64,000 nucleotides of DNA from Nocardiopsis sp. FIRDI 009. GTDB lineage: Bacteria; Actinomycetota; Actinomycetes; Streptosporangiales; Streptosporangiaceae. The position numbers and the translations under genes are program-made. The stretch's first letter is position 1. Every line of letters begins with the position of its first letter. The stretch spans positions 1 through 64,000 of the forward strand of contig NZ_QPNC01000006.1 in the NCBI RefSeq assembly GCF_003386285.1. The letters run 5' to 3'. This document shows positions 6,947 through 20,235 of this stretch, piece after piece. The notes under the pieces are model-generated. The model had not been told where the DNA came from, ran no database searches, and saw nothing but the letters and a program-made list of their open reading frames with translations.

Positions 6947-9122
6947 CGTGGCCCCCGTGCGGCGGGTGGGGAGGCGGGATGACCTGGGGTCCGCTGGGGT
7001 GGGTGGGGTGGGGTGGGACCCCGCCCGGCGGAGCGGCGACCGGCGGCCCGCCGTGCCCGGGGTCGGTCACGGGCACCCCTCCCCCTTCCTCGGGGTGGCG
7101 TGTGGGGTCCGGTATCCGGCCGCCCGTCGGCACACCCGACGGTGGGGTCCCCCGCCCCGCGACCGGCGCCGCGTTCTCCAGCGGTTCGAGGAGGGTGTCC
7201 GGGATGAGCACGGTCGCCCGGGTCCCTCCGTAGGGGGACGGACGCAGCCAGACACGGACCCCGTGCCGTCCGGCGAGCCGGGCCACGACGAACAGTCCGA
7301 GGCGCGGGTCGTCGGGCAGGGCCATCACGTCGAACTCCGGGGGCTGGTTGAGCGTCCGCTCGGCGGCCGCGTACCCGTGCTCGGACATGCCCACCCCCCG
7401 GTCCTCGACCTCCACCGTCAGACCGTCCGCCACGGGTGCGCAGCCGACGTCCACGGGGGTTCCGGCCGGTGAGAACTGGGTGGCGTTCTCCACCAGCTCC
7501 GCCAGCAGGTGGACGATGTCCTCGACCGCCTGCCCCTGGAGGAGCGCCCGCGGCGCCGAGGTCAGCCGTACCCGTTCGAAGTCCTCCGTCTCGGCGATGG
7601 CCGCGCGCAGCACGTCCACGAGCGGACGCGGCTGGCGCCACCGGCGGGCCGACTGGCCACCCCCGAGGATGATGAGGTTGTCGGCGTAGCGGCGCGCCCG
7701 CGTGGCCAGGTGGTCCAGCCGGAACAGGCGGTGCAGTGCCTCCGGGTTCTGCTCGTGGTACTCGATCTCGTCCAACAGGCGCAGTTGGCGCTGGACCAGC
7801 GTCTGGTTGCGGAAGGCGACGCCGAGGAACGCCCGGTTGGCGCCGCGTCGGATCTCCGCCTGGCGGACCGCCGCCTCCACCGCGGCGACCTGGGCGCTGT
7901 CCAGGGCCTCGGCGACCTGCCCGATCTCGTCGTCCCCGCACTCGTCCAGCAGGGGCAGTTCCTCGTGGACGTCGACCCGGTGCCCCCGCTGGGCCCGGTC
8001 CAGGATGGCGGGCAGATCCTCGTCGCGGTCCAGGATCTGCTCCCGGAGCCGGGCCAGCCGGTCGGTGAGCCGGCGCGACGAACGGCTGACGACGGCGATC
8101 GCGGCGACGCCCGCGCCGAGGGTGGCCGCCCCGGCCGCCACGCCGAGCGAGACGCGCAGCAGCGCGGTGCTCCAGGCCAGGTCGACGGTGCGTTCGATCT
8201 GGGCGCGGGTCAGGCCGTCCAGGACCAGCGCGGCGGCGGCCGAGGAGGCGTCCCACTCGACGTCGGTGACGTCGATGCGGGTGTTCCATCCGGGGGGTGC
8301 GCCCTCGACCGCCTGGTCGCCCTCCCCCGTGGCGGATTCGGCGATCGGCGGCCGGGTGACCACGCGGCGGCTGACTCTCTCGGTCCGCGCCCAGGCGTCC
8401 TGGGCGACCATCGCCTCGTAGCGTTCCCTCACCGTGGGGTGCATGGCGGGTTCGGCGTTCTCCAGGGCGTCGCGGTAGGAGGCGGTCAGGTAGGTGAAGT
8501 GGGCGGTCTCCTCGTAGCTCATCTCCCCCGCGGCGATGACCCCGGCCAGGAGCGCGTCCGCCCGGGCGAAGGCGGACCGGGCGCCGAGCAGTTCCTGGGT
8601 GAGGATCGCGTCGGTCAGGTTCTCGCCGCCGTCGGTGGAGTGCAGGAGCGCGGTCGTGGCGTCCTGGAGGGCGTCGAGGACGTCGCCGTACCGGATCAGC
8701 GCCTCCCCTCGACCGGCGTTCCCCTCGTCGATGTCCGTGCGCAACTCGGTCACCGCCGTGGGCGCCTCCTCGAGCGGCGGTGGCGGGGCGCCCACCGCGG
8801 TGACCGCCCGGGTCAGGGACGCGTCGGTGCGCTCACGCTGGGCGTCGAGCTCCGCCCGCAGCGCGGCGTCGGCCGCCTCCCGCTCGCCGAGGCCGAGGTG
8901 CACGACGGTCAGCCGCCGCTCGGCCCGCAGTTCGTTGGCGGCGGCGGAGTAGGCGCGGGCCCCTTCCCTCGCCTGGGCGACCGCGCTCATCAGCTGGACC
9001 GCCTGGGCCGTCCCCACTGCGGCCACGACGAGCCAGAGCGCCAGGAAGCACAGGCTCGGGATCAGCACGATACGGGTGAGCTGCGCGCGGATCGTGGGCG
9101 CGCGGTCGCGGGTTCTACGCAT
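6936..9122 (-). CDS. Conservon-type sensor histidine kinase (CvnA-like), conservon 1
   Basis: A 728-residue membrane sensor with an N-terminal transmembrane helix (about 15-40), an extracytoplasmic helical sensor region, a second transmembrane segment near 315-345, then a cytoplasmic linker. The dimerisation region contains the LDHLATRARR histidine helix. The ATPase domain shows the N box ELVENATQFSP, G1 EVEDRGVGMS and G2 DPRLGLFVVARLAGRHG. The last 60 residues are proline/glycine rich. ATG 9122 is preceded by GGAGGGGG; a TTG at 9134 is possible but less likely. Resembles Streptomyces CvnA proteins in architecture. It is coupled to the DUF742 gene, without roadblock and GTPase partners. Confidence 0.88.
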   Translation of the reverse strand: MRRTRDRAPTIRAQLTRIVLIPSLCFLALWLVVAAVGTAQAVQLMSAVAQAREGARAYSAAANELRAERRLTVVHLGLGEREAADAALRAELDAQRERTDASLTRAVTAVGAPPPPLEEAPTAVTELRTDIDEGNAGRGEALIRYGDVLDALQDATTALLHSTDGGENLTDAILTQELLGARSAFARADALLAGVIAAGEMSYEETAHFTYLTASYRDALENAEPAMHPTVRERYEAMVAQDAWARTERVSRRVVTRPPIAESATGEGDQAVEGAPPGWNTRIDVTDVEWDASSAAAALVLDGLTRAQIERTVDLAWSTALLRVSLGVAAGAATLGAGVAAIAVVSRSSRRLTDRLARLREQILDRDEDLPAILDRAQRGHRVDVHEELPLLDECGDDEIGQVAEALDSAQVAAVEAAVRQAEIRRGANRAFLGVAFRNQTLVQRQLRLLDEIEYHEQNPEALHRLFRLDHLATRARRYADNLIILGGGQSARRWRQPRPLVDVLRAAIAETEDFERVRLTSAPRALLQGQAVEDIVHLLAELVENATQFSPAGTPVDVGCAPVADGLTVEVEDRGVGMSEHGYAAAERTLNQPPEFDVMALPDDPRLGLFVVARLAGRHGVRVWLRPSPYGGTRATVLIPDTLLEPLENAAPVAGRGTPPSGVPTGGRIPDPTRHPEEGGGVPVTDPGHGGPPVAAPPGGVPPHPTHPSGPQVIPPPHPPHGGHGER

Positions 9123-9194
9123 GGCCCCCTCCAACCTGTGGATCCGCCGTGCTCCTTGGCGGGCGCTTCGACGGAGTGCGGTCGTTGCGAGGCT

Positions 9195-9223
9195 ATCGGA
9201 GTTTCATTGCCCTACGCTGTCAA
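9195..9223 (-). promoter_or_regulatory. Putative promoter of conservon 1
   Basis: On the minus strand a consensus TTGACA (9223-9218) with TCCGAT (9200-9195) 17 bp downstream lies about 75 bases before the kinase start. The -10 is a poor match, so this is tentative. Confidence 0.4.
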
Positions 9224-9327
9224 ACAATCACGAATAGTTATCCTTCGAGGCGGAAACGGACTCCCTCGATGTGCTACGGAACCCGTGTTCACTTCGAAAA
9301 CCCAGGTCACACCGGTACGCACGCGAA

Positions 9328-9354
9328 GGGGCCACCCGTGGAACGGATGGCCCC
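9328..9354 (-). terminator. Terminator after the CbiX-like gene
   Basis: GGGGCCA (9328-9334) pairs with TGGCCCC (9348-9354) and the interior adds CCG/CGG. It lies 53 bases beyond the stop of the minus-strand chelatase-like gene. Confidence 0.55.
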
Positions 9355-9406
9355 GTGTGTCCTCCCGTGGAACCCGGCGTGTCGCGACCTCGTGTCACGT
9401 CCCGGA

Positions 9407-10324
9407 TCAGGACTCCGGGCGGTGCCGGGAACCCACCGGTGCGGGGAGCTCGTCGACGGTCGGCGGCTGCTCGACCCCCAGCGAGTTGAGGATCTCGGCG
9501 TAGCGCAGGGCGGCGATCTTGCCCAGCAGGCTGTCCGCCCCCAGCGGCGTACCCAGGCGCGCCCCGACGCGCTCGGCCAGCGCCTCCAGCTCCGCGCGGG
9601 GCAGCTCGGGGCCCAGGGCGCTCGGCGCGATCACCGGGCGCTGGCATCCGCCCTGGCGGAGCTGGGCGACGGTCTGTTCCACCGACTCCGCGCTGTCCAG
9701 GTCGGCGGGCAGGACGGTCAGTCCGAGACGGGCGGCGAGCAGGACCGCGCTCACCCCGGCCGCGCCCACCGCGCCCTCACCGCCGACCGCGCCGACGACG
9801 ACGCCGTCGGCCATCGTCGTGTCCCGCGCCACCACGCTGATCAGGCGCATGCGGTCGGCCCGCACGAACCCGGCCTCGGCCAGCCGCAGGTGCAGGACCT
9901 CGGCCAGCATCGGGTGGGGGCCGAGCCCCTCGGTGACGCGCACGTTCGCGCCCGAGTCGGCCACGGCCGCGGAGATCGCCGCGGACGCGGCCTCGTGCGG
10001 GGCGGTGACCAGGGGCACCACGACACCGGCCAGCGGACGGTCCTCCCCTTCGTCCAGGCCGGTGAGCGCCTCGGCGAGCGTCTGTTCGTCACCCTCGGTG
10101 TGCCCGAAGCGGATCGTGACCTCGGGGCGGTAGGCGCGTACCAGATCGGCCATCCGGGCACCGATCGACCCGCCGTCGGCGTCCCTGGCCTGTTCGGCCG
10201 TTCCCGGGACCGCCATGACGAGCGCGGGCGTACCGAACCAGTTGTCGAAGGACAGCGGGTTGCGGTGTCGACCGGAACGACGCTTGGGGAGTTCGCGTGG
10301 AGGAAGTCGGTCTGAGTTTCGCAT
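9407..10324 (-). CDS. CbiX/sirohydrochlorin chelatase-like protein
   Basis: A 305-residue two-lobed chelatase-like protein. The first lobe starts at about residue 32 with PALVMAVPGTAEQARDADGG and contains the histidine-bearing segment GHTEGDEQTL. The second lobe starts near VTEGLGPHPMLAEVLHLRL, whose GPHP histidine corresponds to the metal/tetrapyrrole site of CbiX/CbiK proteins. Family members insert cobalt, nickel or iron into sirohydrochlorin. No tetrapyrrole genes lie nearby, so the metal and role are unknown. It sits alone between the two conservons. The start at 10324 has no obvious Shine-Dalgarno sequence. Confidence 0.7.
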   Translation of the reverse strand: MRNSDRLPPRELPKRRSGRHRNPLSFDNWFGTPALVMAVPGTAEQARDADGGSIGARMADLVRAYRPEVTIRFGHTEGDEQTLAEALTGLDEGEDRPLAGVVVPLVTAPHEAASAAISAAVADSGANVRVTEGLGPHPMLAEVLHLRLAEAGFVRADRMRLISVVARDTTMADGVVVGAVGGEGAVGAAGVSAVLLAARLGLTVLPADLDSAESVEQTVAQLRQGGCQRPVIAPSALGPELPRAELEALAERVGARLGTPLGADSLLGKIAALRYAEILNSLGVEQPPTVDELPAPVGSRHRPES

Positions 10325-10457
10325 ACCAGGATTCAGATAAGAGGCGGATGGGGCGATCGGGGCAGATCACGGCCAAGGTCACTGCCGCGACATTGTAGCG
10401 TTCAACACCGCATTCGAGGGTGTGTGTCCCGAACGTATACCGGACCGCCCCGTCGGC

Positions 10458-10475
10458 CCGGCGCGGGGGCGCCGG
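10458..10475 (-). terminator. Terminator of conservon 2
   Basis: A 7-bp perfect stem CCGGCGC/GCGCCGG around a GGGG loop lies 4 bases beyond the GTPase stop on the minus strand. Confidence 0.5.
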
Positions 10476-10478
10476 ACC

Positions 10479-11096
10479 TCATCCGCTCAGGGCCGGACTC
10501 CGCACCCTGAGGACGTGCGTGATCAACTCGACGAGGACCTCCTTGCACGACGTGCGCACCCGGGCGTCGGCCATCAGGATCGGGACCCCCTCGCTGACGT
10601 CCAGCGCCTCGCGCACCTCCTCCACCCGGTAGTCCTCGGCGCCGTCGAAGCGGTTGACCGCCACGACGAACGGCACGCCGCGCCGTTCGAAGAAGTCGAC
10701 GGCGTGGAAGCAGGTGTCGAGCCTGCGCGTGTCGGCGAGCACCACGGCGCCCAGCGCCCCCGCGGACAGCTCGTCCCACATGAACCAGAACCGGTCCTGG
10801 CCCGGTGTCCCGAACAGGTACAGCACGATGTCCGGGTTGATGGTGATGCGGCCGAAGTCCAGGGCGACCGTGGTCGTGGTCTTGTCCTCCACGCCTCCGG
10901 TGTCGTCCACCCCGCAACTGGCCTCGGTCATGAGTTCCTCGGTACTCAGCGGGGCGATCTCACTGACGGAGCCGACCAGGGTGGTCTTGCCCGCGCCGAA
11001 CCCCCCGGCGACGATGATCTTGACTGCCTGCGGGATCGGCTCCTGCTGGGCCGCTTCCCGCGCCCCCGGCCGGGTCTCAGAGTCTGCGGATGCCAT
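10479..11096 (-). CDS. Small GTPase (CvnD-like), conservon 2
   Basis: A 205-residue Ras-like/MglA-type ATP/GTP-binding protein, the last gene of a complete conservon. The P-loop is GGFGAGKTT at residues 31-39, the switch region contains TTTTVALDFGRI, the Walker B-like segment is LYLFGTPGQDRFWFMW (G3) and the base-specificity motif is VAVNRFDG (G4). Conservon GTPases cycle between nucleotide states and bind their DUF742, roadblock and kinase partners at the membrane, acting as a bacterial analogue of a G-protein relay. Its ATG start overlaps the end of the DUF742 gene by 20 bases. Confidence 0.93.
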   Translation of the reverse strand: MASADSETRPGAREAAQQEPIPQAVKIIVAGGFGAGKTTLVGSVSEIAPLSTEELMTEASCGVDDTGGVEDKTTTTVALDFGRITINPDIVLYLFGTPGQDRFWFMWDELSAGALGAVVLADTRRLDTCFHAVDFFERRGVPFVVAVNRFDGAEDYRVEEVREALDVSEGVPILMADARVRTSCKEVLVELITHVLRVRSPALSG

Positions 11097-11595
11097 CGAG
11101 TACCGCCTGAAGTACTTTCTTCTCGGGAAGTTGGGTCACGGGCACGGAGGCCCGTGTGCGGACGTCTCCCTCGGCGACGAGGTCGCTCAGGAGCACCTTC
11201 ACCACGGTCATGGGGATGTCGAGCCGGGCCGAGATCTCCGCGACCGAGATCGGCCGCCGACACAACCGCAGGATCTCCCGTTGCTCGGGTTCCAGGGGTC
11301 GCGCGTCCCGGCCGCGGACGGCGACCACGATGGTGATCATGTCCAGCCGCGGCCCGTGGTCGCGGGGGCGCGTGCGCCCCCGCGTCATCGTGTAGGGGCG
11401 GACCAGGGACCCCCCCGGCGCGTCACCCGCCAGGACGCCCGGGGAGGGCCCCTCGGAGGTCGGATGGGTCCTCCCCCGGTACCAGGGCTCGGAGCGGTCG
11501 CCGCCGGGTTCCAGGCCGGAGGCCCCGGTACCCGCCCCCTCCGCGGGTACGGGTCCCGGAAGGACGGCGTCGCGTTGTTCGCCCGATGTGTTCAC
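11077..11595 (-). CDS. DUF742 protein (CvnC-like), conservon 2
   Basis: A 172-residue DUF742 protein. The N-terminal 60 residues are variable and low complexity; the C-terminal core (RPYTMTRGRTRPR, then REILRLCRRPISVAEISARLDIPMTVVKVLLSDLVAEGDV) is the conserved winged-helix-like domain and ends in KVLQAVLDGIRRL. The GTG start at 11595 forms a GTGA overlap with the roadblock gene stop, and its own end overlaps the GTPase gene, so translation of the four conservon genes is coupled. Confidence 0.9.
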   Translation of the reverse strand: MNTSGEQRDAVLPGPVPAEGAGTGASGLEPGGDRSEPWYRGRTHPTSEGPSPGVLAGDAPGGSLVRPYTMTRGRTRPRDHGPRLDMITIVVAVRGRDARPLEPEQREILRLCRRPISVAEISARLDIPMTVVKVLLSDLVAEGDVRTRASVPVTQLPEKKVLQAVLDGIRRL

Positions 11596-12026
11596 GAACC
11601 TGTCCCTCCCATGGCGCTGAGCCCCGCGGACCGCCGCGGCGCGGCCGTGAGGAACTGCCCCACCCGCTTGACCCGCAGGTTCATCTCGTAGGCGACCAGA
11701 CCGACGTCGGCGTCCTCGCTGGCCAGCACCGCCAGACAGGCCCCCGACCCCGCCGCGGTGACGAAGAGGTAGGAGTGCTCCATCTCGACCACGGTCTGGC
11801 GGACCTCTCCCCCGCCGAAGTGCCGTCCCGTCCCCCGCGCCAGGCTCTGGAACGCGGACGCGAGCGCCGACAGGTGCTCGGCGTCCTCGGGGGCCAACCC
11901 GCGGGACCGCCCCAGGGACAGCCCGTCAGCCGACAGCACGATCGCGTGGTCGGCGCCGACCACGCGATCCACCAGATCGTCCAACAACCAGTCCAGGTTG
12001 TCCGCGGCCTTGCTCTTGCCCACCAT
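11592..12026 (-). CDS. Roadblock/LC7 domain protein (CvnB-like), conservon 2
   Basis: A 144-residue roadblock protein: MVGKSKAADNLDWLLDDLVDRVVGADHAIVLSADGL begins the single roadblock fold, followed by ASAFQSLARGTGRHFGGGEVRQTVVEMEHSYLFVTAAGSGACLAVLAS. Roadblock proteins act as GTPase-activating or scaffolding partners of MglA-type GTPases. I chose ATG 12026, one base after the kinase stop codon, because the domain starts there and GGGAGAG precedes it; upstream codons in the frame belong to the overlapping kinase gene. Confidence 0.93.
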   Translation of the reverse strand: MVGKSKAADNLDWLLDDLVDRVVGADHAIVLSADGLSLGRSRGLAPEDAEHLSALASAFQSLARGTGRHFGGGEVRQTVVEMEHSYLFVTAAGSGACLAVLASEDADVGLVAYEMNLRVKRVGQFLTAAPRRSAGLSAMGGTGS

Positions 12027-12027
12027 C

Positions 12028-14526
12028 TCAGTCGCTCTCTCCCGTGTGATCGTCGGTGTCCGCACCGACCTGACCGTCAATTCCGTGTTCGCTCCCGTCG
12101 ACGTCCTCGGCCCGCCCACGGCGCGTACCCGCGCTGAAGGCGTTCATCATCCGGCGTGCCTGCTCCGGGCTCCGGCCCGCCGACCTCGGAGCGGGGCCCG
12201 TGCCCCGGTCCTCCCTGAGCTGCGGTGCGAGGTTGGCCTGCCGCCTGCGTCTGGGCAGGCCGGGCCGGTCGGAGCCGGCCCCCACGCGACCGTTGCCGTG
12301 GTCGGCGACCTCACCGGTACCGGCTCCGTCAGCGCCCGAGACCGCCAGGTCGGGAACCTGCCGGAGCACGGGCGAGCCGGTGCCGCGCGGGGACCGGGCC
12401 ACGCTGGCGTCACCGTCGGAGTGCGGGGGGACCGGCCGCAGCAGGGGCCGCTGACGACCGGAGGCCCCGCCCGCGGTGGCGAGGAGGTCGTGTGTGTCCC
12501 CCCGATCCCGCCGCTCCGGCGCGGCGTTGACCCCCGCACGCGCGACGCCGCCGATCCGGGGCCGCTCGGTCCCCCCGGCCGAACCGGAGGTGATGAGCGC
12601 CGACGGGATGAGCACGACGGCGCGCGTGCCCCCGTAGGGGGACGAACGCAGCTGCACTCCGATGCCGTGTTTGTGCGCGAGGCGGGCGACGACGAACAGG
12701 CCCAGCCGGGCGTCGGTGCCCGGGCCCATGACGTCGAACTCGGGCGCCTCGCTGAGGGTGGTGTTGGCCTTGGCCAGGGCGTCCTCGGTCATGCCGAGTC
12801 CGCGGTCCTCGACCTCGACGGCGACCCCCTTGGGCACGGTCTCGGTGGCGATGGTGACCTCGGTGTGCGGCGGGGAGTAGGCGGTGGCGTTCTCGACCAG
12901 TTCGGCCAACAGGTGGATGACGTCGGCCACCGCGGCGCCGGCCAGCGACAGTTCGGGCACGGACGTCACCCGCACCCGCGCGTACTCCTCCGTCTCGGAG
13001 ATGGCGCCGCGCAGGATGTCCACCAGGGGGATGGGATGGCGCCAGCGCCGACCGGGCTGCGCCCCGCCGAGGATGATGAGGTTCTCGGCGTGGCGACGCC
13101 CGCGGGTGGCCAGGTGGTCGAGCTGGAAGAGGCTCTCCAGCAGGTCGGGGTCCTCCTCCTCGCGTTCGACCCGGTCCAGGAGCTGGATCTGGCGCTGCAC
13201 GAGCGACTGGTTGCGGTGGGCGATGCCGAGGAAGACCCGGTTGACGCCCGCCCGGAGGTCGGCCTGCTTGACGGCGGCGCTGACGGCGGTGCGCTGGGCG
13301 ATGTTGAAGGCGTCGGCGACCTGGCCGACCTCGTCGTCGCCGTGGTCGAGCTGCTTCATCTCGGTGTCGAGGTCGACGGTCTCGCCCGCCTCCAGCCGCC
13401 GCACGATGCGGGGCAGGTCGGAGCGTGCGGTGCCGAGGGTGTCGGAACGCAGTTTGGCCAGGCGGTAGGTGAGCCGGCTGGCGGAGCGGGCGGCCACGCC
13501 GTAGGCCACGGTGCCCGCGAAGAGGGAGACGATGCCGCCGCCCAGGGCGAGGGTGAGCATCCAGGAGCTGGCCTCCTCCCCGGCGGCGACGACGGATCCG
13601 GTTCGGGCGCCGATGACGGCCTCGAGATCGTCGGTGACCCGGTCGGCCGCCGCGCGCCAGGCGTCGGTCCCGGGGGGCGGGGTGGTGTCGCGGGTCCGCT
13701 CCGCGGTCACCGGGTCGACGGTGACCGCGGGGTCGTGGTGGATGAGGGTGTCGGTGATGTCGAGGGCCTCGCGCCAGGCGTCGCTCTCGGCGAGGGCTCG
13801 CGCGGTGGGGGCGGCGGGGTCGGGGGCGGCCCGACCGGGACCGGTGGTGGTCACCCGGTGGCGGGCGTCGGCGGCGAGTTCGGCGACGCGCAGTTGGTCC
13901 GTGCGGGTGAGGCGGTCCCGGGCGAGGATCGCGCTGACGCGGGCGTCGGCGTGGCTGAAGCTCTCCAGGGCCCACATGAGATCGGTGGCGGCGGCGGCCT
14001 CGGCGGAGGCGGGTCCGTCGTCGAGGGCGCGCGCGATGCTGGCGTAGAGCCGGATGCCCTGGTGGACGGAGGAGGTGTAGCTCGCGATCGTGTCCTCGAT
14101 CCCGCCGGGATCGGCGAGGTTGTCGGCGCGGGTCCGCTCGACCTCGTCCAACGAGGCGAAGAACGCGTCGGCGAGCTCGGGGACGCCCGGTTCGTCGCGT
14201 GCGCCGAGGCTGCCGCGCAGGTCCCGCACACGGTCGAGGGCCGCGTCCGTGGAGTCGGCGGCGTCGACGAGGGGGCGGCGTGTCCGCGGTCCGGGGTCCG
14301 CCAGGTACTCGACGCTGAGTCGGCGCTCCTCCTGGAGCCGGGCGAGCGCGTCGGCGAGTTCGATGCCGTCGCGGCCGTCGCCGACGGCCGCTCGGAGGGA
14401 GACCGCCTGGACGAGCGTGGCCGCGCTCAGGACGACGAACAGGACCAGGAAGGTGATGCTGGGGATCAGCACCATCCTGTTGAGCTGTGCTCTGATGCCG
14501 TGACCGGTGGTGCCCGGCTGTCCCAT
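12028..14526 (-). CDS. Conservon-type sensor histidine kinase (CvnA-like), conservon 2
   Basis: An 832-residue membrane sensor, first gene of a complete conservon. An N-terminal transmembrane helix (about 15-40) follows GHGIRAQLNRMVLIPS, the same motif that opens the conservon 1 kinase. An extracytoplasmic helical region, a second transmembrane helix near 330, a linker and the histidine helix LDHLATRGRRHAENL follow. The ATPase domain has ELVENATAYSPP, EVEDRGLGM and DARLGLFVVARLAHKHG. About 200 C-terminal residues are low complexity, as in Streptomyces CvnA. ATG 14526 is preceded by GGGGAGGAG; the frame is open to 14679 without family support. Confidence 0.93.
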   Translation of the reverse strand: MGQPGTTGHGIRAQLNRMVLIPSITFLVLFVVLSAATLVQAVSLRAAVGDGRDGIELADALARLQEERRLSVEYLADPGPRTRRPLVDAADSTDAALDRVRDLRGSLGARDEPGVPELADAFFASLDEVERTRADNLADPGGIEDTIASYTSSVHQGIRLYASIARALDDGPASAEAAAATDLMWALESFSHADARVSAILARDRLTRTDQLRVAELAADARHRVTTTGPGRAAPDPAAPTARALAESDAWREALDITDTLIHHDPAVTVDPVTAERTRDTTPPPGTDAWRAAADRVTDDLEAVIGARTGSVVAAGEEASSWMLTLALGGGIVSLFAGTVAYGVAARSASRLTYRLAKLRSDTLGTARSDLPRIVRRLEAGETVDLDTEMKQLDHGDDEVGQVADAFNIAQRTAVSAAVKQADLRAGVNRVFLGIAHRNQSLVQRQIQLLDRVEREEEDPDLLESLFQLDHLATRGRRHAENLIILGGAQPGRRWRHPIPLVDILRGAISETEEYARVRVTSVPELSLAGAAVADVIHLLAELVENATAYSPPHTEVTIATETVPKGVAVEVEDRGLGMTEDALAKANTTLSEAPEFDVMGPGTDARLGLFVVARLAHKHGIGVQLRSSPYGGTRAVVLIPSALITSGSAGGTERPRIGGVARAGVNAAPERRDRGDTHDLLATAGGASGRQRPLLRPVPPHSDGDASVARSPRGTGSPVLRQVPDLAVSGADGAGTGEVADHGNGRVGAGSDRPGLPRRRRQANLAPQLREDRGTGPAPRSAGRSPEQARRMMNAFSAGTRRGRAEDVDGSEHGIDGQVGADTDDHTGESD

Positions 14527-14829
14527 CGCACTCCTCCCCACCGACTGGTCGCGGGCGCCGATCGATGTGGCCCCTCCGCACCCGGTCGGACCGACCGTCC
14601 GAGGGTCCGTCGCGTGGCGGGCCGAGCCCGTGGAGGCACGCGCGATCCCGCTGTACGCGGGGAGTACAGGCAAGGCCACGTTTGGTGCCCGCAGACTCAG
14701 GACGCTATCGCACTCGGGGGTCCGCTGCCGGGGGAACGCGGAAATGGATACGCGGTGGTCGCCGGAGCGAGGACGACGGGCGGGCGGGTCCCTCCGGAGG
14801 GACCCGCCCGCCCGTGGCGCCGTGTGCCG
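14527..14829. other. Intergenic stretch between conservon 2 and argH
   Basis: No gene seen. It contains the argH terminator palindrome and, presumably, the conservon 2 promoter, for which I could not pick convincing hexamers. Confidence 0.5.
14776..14815 (-). terminator. argH terminator, perfect 40-bp palindrome
   Basis: Bases 14776-14795 are exactly complementary to 14796-14815, giving a very stable GC hairpin 15 bases after the argH stop codon. Confidence 0.7.
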
Positions 14830-16347
<1,518 letters not shown>

Positions 16348-16367
16348 CTACTTCCTGGGGTGGCCGA

Positions 16368-16510
16368 CCCGAGGGGGTTTCGTTCGGGTACCGGCCAGGG
16401 TTGTGCACGACGAGGCGAGCCGCGCGCGAGGAACGAGCGGCGGGCGCCGCCGAGGATGAGGAGTCCCCGGCCTTTCGGGCACCCGGACACGAGTCGAGGC
16501 GGAGCGGAAG
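16368..16510 (-). repeat. Dispersed intergenic repeat, copy 1 (full length)
   Basis: Read on the minus strand, this stretch aligns along its whole length with 26219-26370: a start CCGCTCCGC, a middle CTCATCCTCGGCGGCGCC, a core CGCTCGTTCCTCGC and an end CCCGAACG...ACCCCCTCG. It begins about 18 bases after the argR stop codon and lies in the argR-argH gap. It encodes no evident protein. Confidence 0.75.
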
Positions 16511-16527
16511 CTCAAGGCACGCACGGC

Positions 16528-20231
<3,704 letters not shown>

Positions 20232-20235
<4 letters not shown>

